Below, piece after piece: positions 62,646 to 64,000 of a stretch of 64,000 bases of DNA. A program made the translations under genes and the position numbers. The stretch spans positions 155,037-219,036 of the forward strand of contig NZ_NPBJ01000023.1 in NCBI RefSeq assembly GCF_002272075.1, read 5' to 3'. Numbering within the stretch: position 1 is the first letter of the stretch; every line of letters starts with the position of its first letter. Under the pieces are notes generated by a model. The model was given only the letters and a program-made list of their open reading frames with translations. It did no database searches and was not told the origin of the DNA. Origin of the DNA: Terribacillus saccharophilus. Its GTDB lineage: Bacteria > Bacillota > Bacilli > Bacillales > Amphibacillaceae.

Positions 62646-63917
62646 ATGGAGAGGGATAAAAGACGCATGTTCACAAAAATATTGACTGTAATAATAGCAG
62701 CTGCAGTGCTTAGTACAGGCGGTTATTACACTTACACAAAAATTATTAACCCTGAAAAAAAGGAAGCTGCAGCAGAAACACCAGCTCCTAAAGAAGAAGA
62801 AAAAGTAAAAGAATTCACAGATGATGAAGTTAAAGAAGCAGCAGAGAAAAGTGTGGAGCTGGTTTATGCCGCACTGCTAAAAGGACAAGAAGAATATGAT
62901 TTTGTAAAAGGCAATTATGATATAGAGAAATTAAAAGAGATTATCCAACCTATCGCAACTGAAAGTTTCTTAGAAGATAAAATGCCAGAATTAGCCGAAG
63001 CAACCTATTGTGAATGTGATGCAAATCCCAAACCACACCTCGCTTTCGATTCACGGGTAGAGATTACAAAAGAAAATGAGAACTATATTGTGACAGCAAT
63101 AGCGGCTGGAAATGATATGGACAATAATGCATATGTCTACACGATAAAACTAGTTAATGACAAGAACGAGTTAAAATTAGATGATTGGTCATCCGAACAA
63201 CCCACAGAGAATCTTAAATTGACTTCTGATGAAGCAGCAGCACTTCTGCAAGCAACATATGAAGATGACTTTGAGAATATATCGGAATATGATGCAGAAG
63301 AAGACAAGATTTATGTTTTCACTAATAGCACCAATTGGGAGATAGGCGTCAACTCTGTTAACGGTATGCTTACACAAAGTACTGCTGAACAAGAGACTAC
63401 TGATGCTGATGCTGCTGCAAGTGATTCAACTGTTTCAGAAGATCAAGAAACAGAGGAAGAGCCAGTTGAAGAAGTATCTAATGAAACCGAAACAGAAGAA
63501 GATAATACTCTGGGGAATGCGGAAGAAGCGAAAGAACCTGATACACAAGCAGAAACTGCTGAGCCAGCATCAGAAACTACAATAAATCTTTCCGACTACA
63601 ATGGTTTCTGGAGCACAGGTAATAACGATGGATCACCTTACATGAATTTTGAAGCAATGGATGAAAATACAGCTCAGGTGATGGTTACATCAGACCAACC
63701 ACCAAACGCTATCCGCATGGCATCTGTAGATGGAACAATTACGATCACTGATAACCAGGCTGCACTCCATTATGATGAGGACGGTCAAGGCAACCAGGGA
63801 GATATCCACTTCGTATTTGGTGATGGCCAAATAACGGTTACTACAGAGTTAACACAAAAGGGAGAAAATCCTTTCTGGATGTTCTTTGATGGTACACATG
63901 TGTTGTATCCTAATTAA
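62646..63917 (+). CDS. Signal-anchored extracellular protein, unknown function
   Basis: 423 residues. A basic N-terminus and helix (KILTVIIAAAVLSTGGYYTY) anchor or export the protein. A Lys/Glu linker, a first folded region (about 60-245, with CECDANPKP near residue 118), a highly acidic Glu/Thr/Asp linker (about 248-315) and a C-terminal beta-rich domain (INLSDYNGFWSTGNNDGSPYMNFEAM ... WMFFDGTHVLYPN) follow. No catalytic motif is known to me. The start could be ATG 62646 or ATG 62667, the latter 11 bases after GAGAGGG. Likely a lipid-free membrane-anchored surface protein. Confidence 0.7.
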   Translation: MERDKRRMFTKILTVIIAAAVLSTGGYYTYTKIINPEKKEAAAETPAPKEEEKVKEFTDDEVKEAAEKSVELVYAALLKGQEEYDFVKGNYDIEKLKEIIQPIATESFLEDKMPELAEATYCECDANPKPHLAFDSRVEITKENENYIVTAIAAGNDMDNNAYVYTIKLVNDKNELKLDDWSSEQPTENLKLTSDEAAALLQATYEDDFENISEYDAEEDKIYVFTNSTNWEIGVNSVNGMLTQSTAEQETTDADAAASDSTVSEDQETEEEPVEEVSNETETEEDNTLGNAEEAKEPDTQAETAEPASETTINLSDYNGFWSTGNNDGSPYMNFEAMDENTAQVMVTSDQPPNAIRMASVDGTITITDNQAALHYDEDGQGNQGDIHFVFGDGQITVTTELTQKGENPFWMFFDGTHVLYPN

Positions 63918-64000
63918 ATAATTCAATTACAAATAGAGACTGGGACATAACTAAATTCCCATTGCTTAAAACCGAATATTATTCTAGAGCACCGCTTCGA
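63918..64000. other. Right-edge spacer with a GAGACTGGGACATAA element
   Basis: The last 83 bases hold no ORF. GAGACTGGGACATAACTAAA looks like the short GGGACATAA intergenic element I recall from several Firmicutes, but only one copy is visible and its partner arm would lie beyond the window. Confidence 0.3.

Overview
The window is chromosomal DNA of a low-GC, endospore-forming Firmicute of the Bacillaceae type. The evidence is a GerA-family germinant receptor gene, prkA, a glcU-gdh pair behind a sequence matching a sigma-G promoter, strong AGGAGG ribosome binding sites, frequent TTG/GTG starts, and several CcpA- and Rex-type operators. My recollection of the protein style suggests a halotolerant genus such as Terribacillus, but the sequence alone does not prove that. 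I see no rRNA or tRNA genes, CRISPR arrays, insertion sequences or prophage.

Layout. 1-5.6 kb: the start of a GerA-type gene and the odhAB operon. 5.8-11.6 kb: one 1925-residue surface-anchored phosphoesterase. 11.8-13.5 kb: a LysR regulator divergent from a TauE/SafE transporter. 13.6-21.7 kb: a scattered version of the B. subtilis trmL-queG-yhbB-prkA neighbourhood, interrupted by HD-GYP, XRE, nitroreductase and soluble chemoreceptor genes. 22-26.9 kb: D-amino acid aminotransferase, a MoxR/DUF58/membrane-protein operon whose last gene lacks the usual transglutaminase domain, and a TVP38-type protein. 27.2-31.6 kb: a variant MurA behind a structured leader, a phosphodiesterase, two SDR genes and glcU-gdh. 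31.7-37.7 kb: cydABDC with Rex boxes. 37.8-46.9 kb: small enzymes, acetyltransferases, two RsbR-like STAS proteins, a YitT protein and several small membrane proteins; one of the latter has its own perfect Rex box. 47-54.4 kb: an orphan PTS IIC with a perfect cre, a DapA-like lyase, a small alarmone synthetase, an MMPL exporter with a divergent TetR gene, and an AraC regulator. 54.6-62 kb: aldo/keto reductase, an HPr-like protein without phosphorylation sites, a MocR regulator (probably PdxR), aldehyde dehydrogenase and pdxST. The right end holds two uncharacterised genes.

How the genes work together. Central and respiratory metabolism (odhAB, cydABDC, the Rex-boxed small protein) appears tied to carbon and NADH status through CcpA and Rex. 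The sporulation and germination set (gerA-type, prkA, glcU-gdh) is scattered. The envelope set includes dat, variant MurA, the MoxR operon and the sortase-anchored phosphoesterase. PLP synthesis (pdxST) seems controlled by the nearby MocR gene, because both promoters carry the same TATAACA repeats.

No large new multigene system stands out. The observations most worth following are single-gene or RNA level: a MurA with Asp at the catalytic Cys position plus a long hairpin leader; an HPr paralogue lacking both His15 and Ser46; a 46-residue Rex-boxed membrane protein; and terminator-bearing leaders of queG and the HD-GYP gene.
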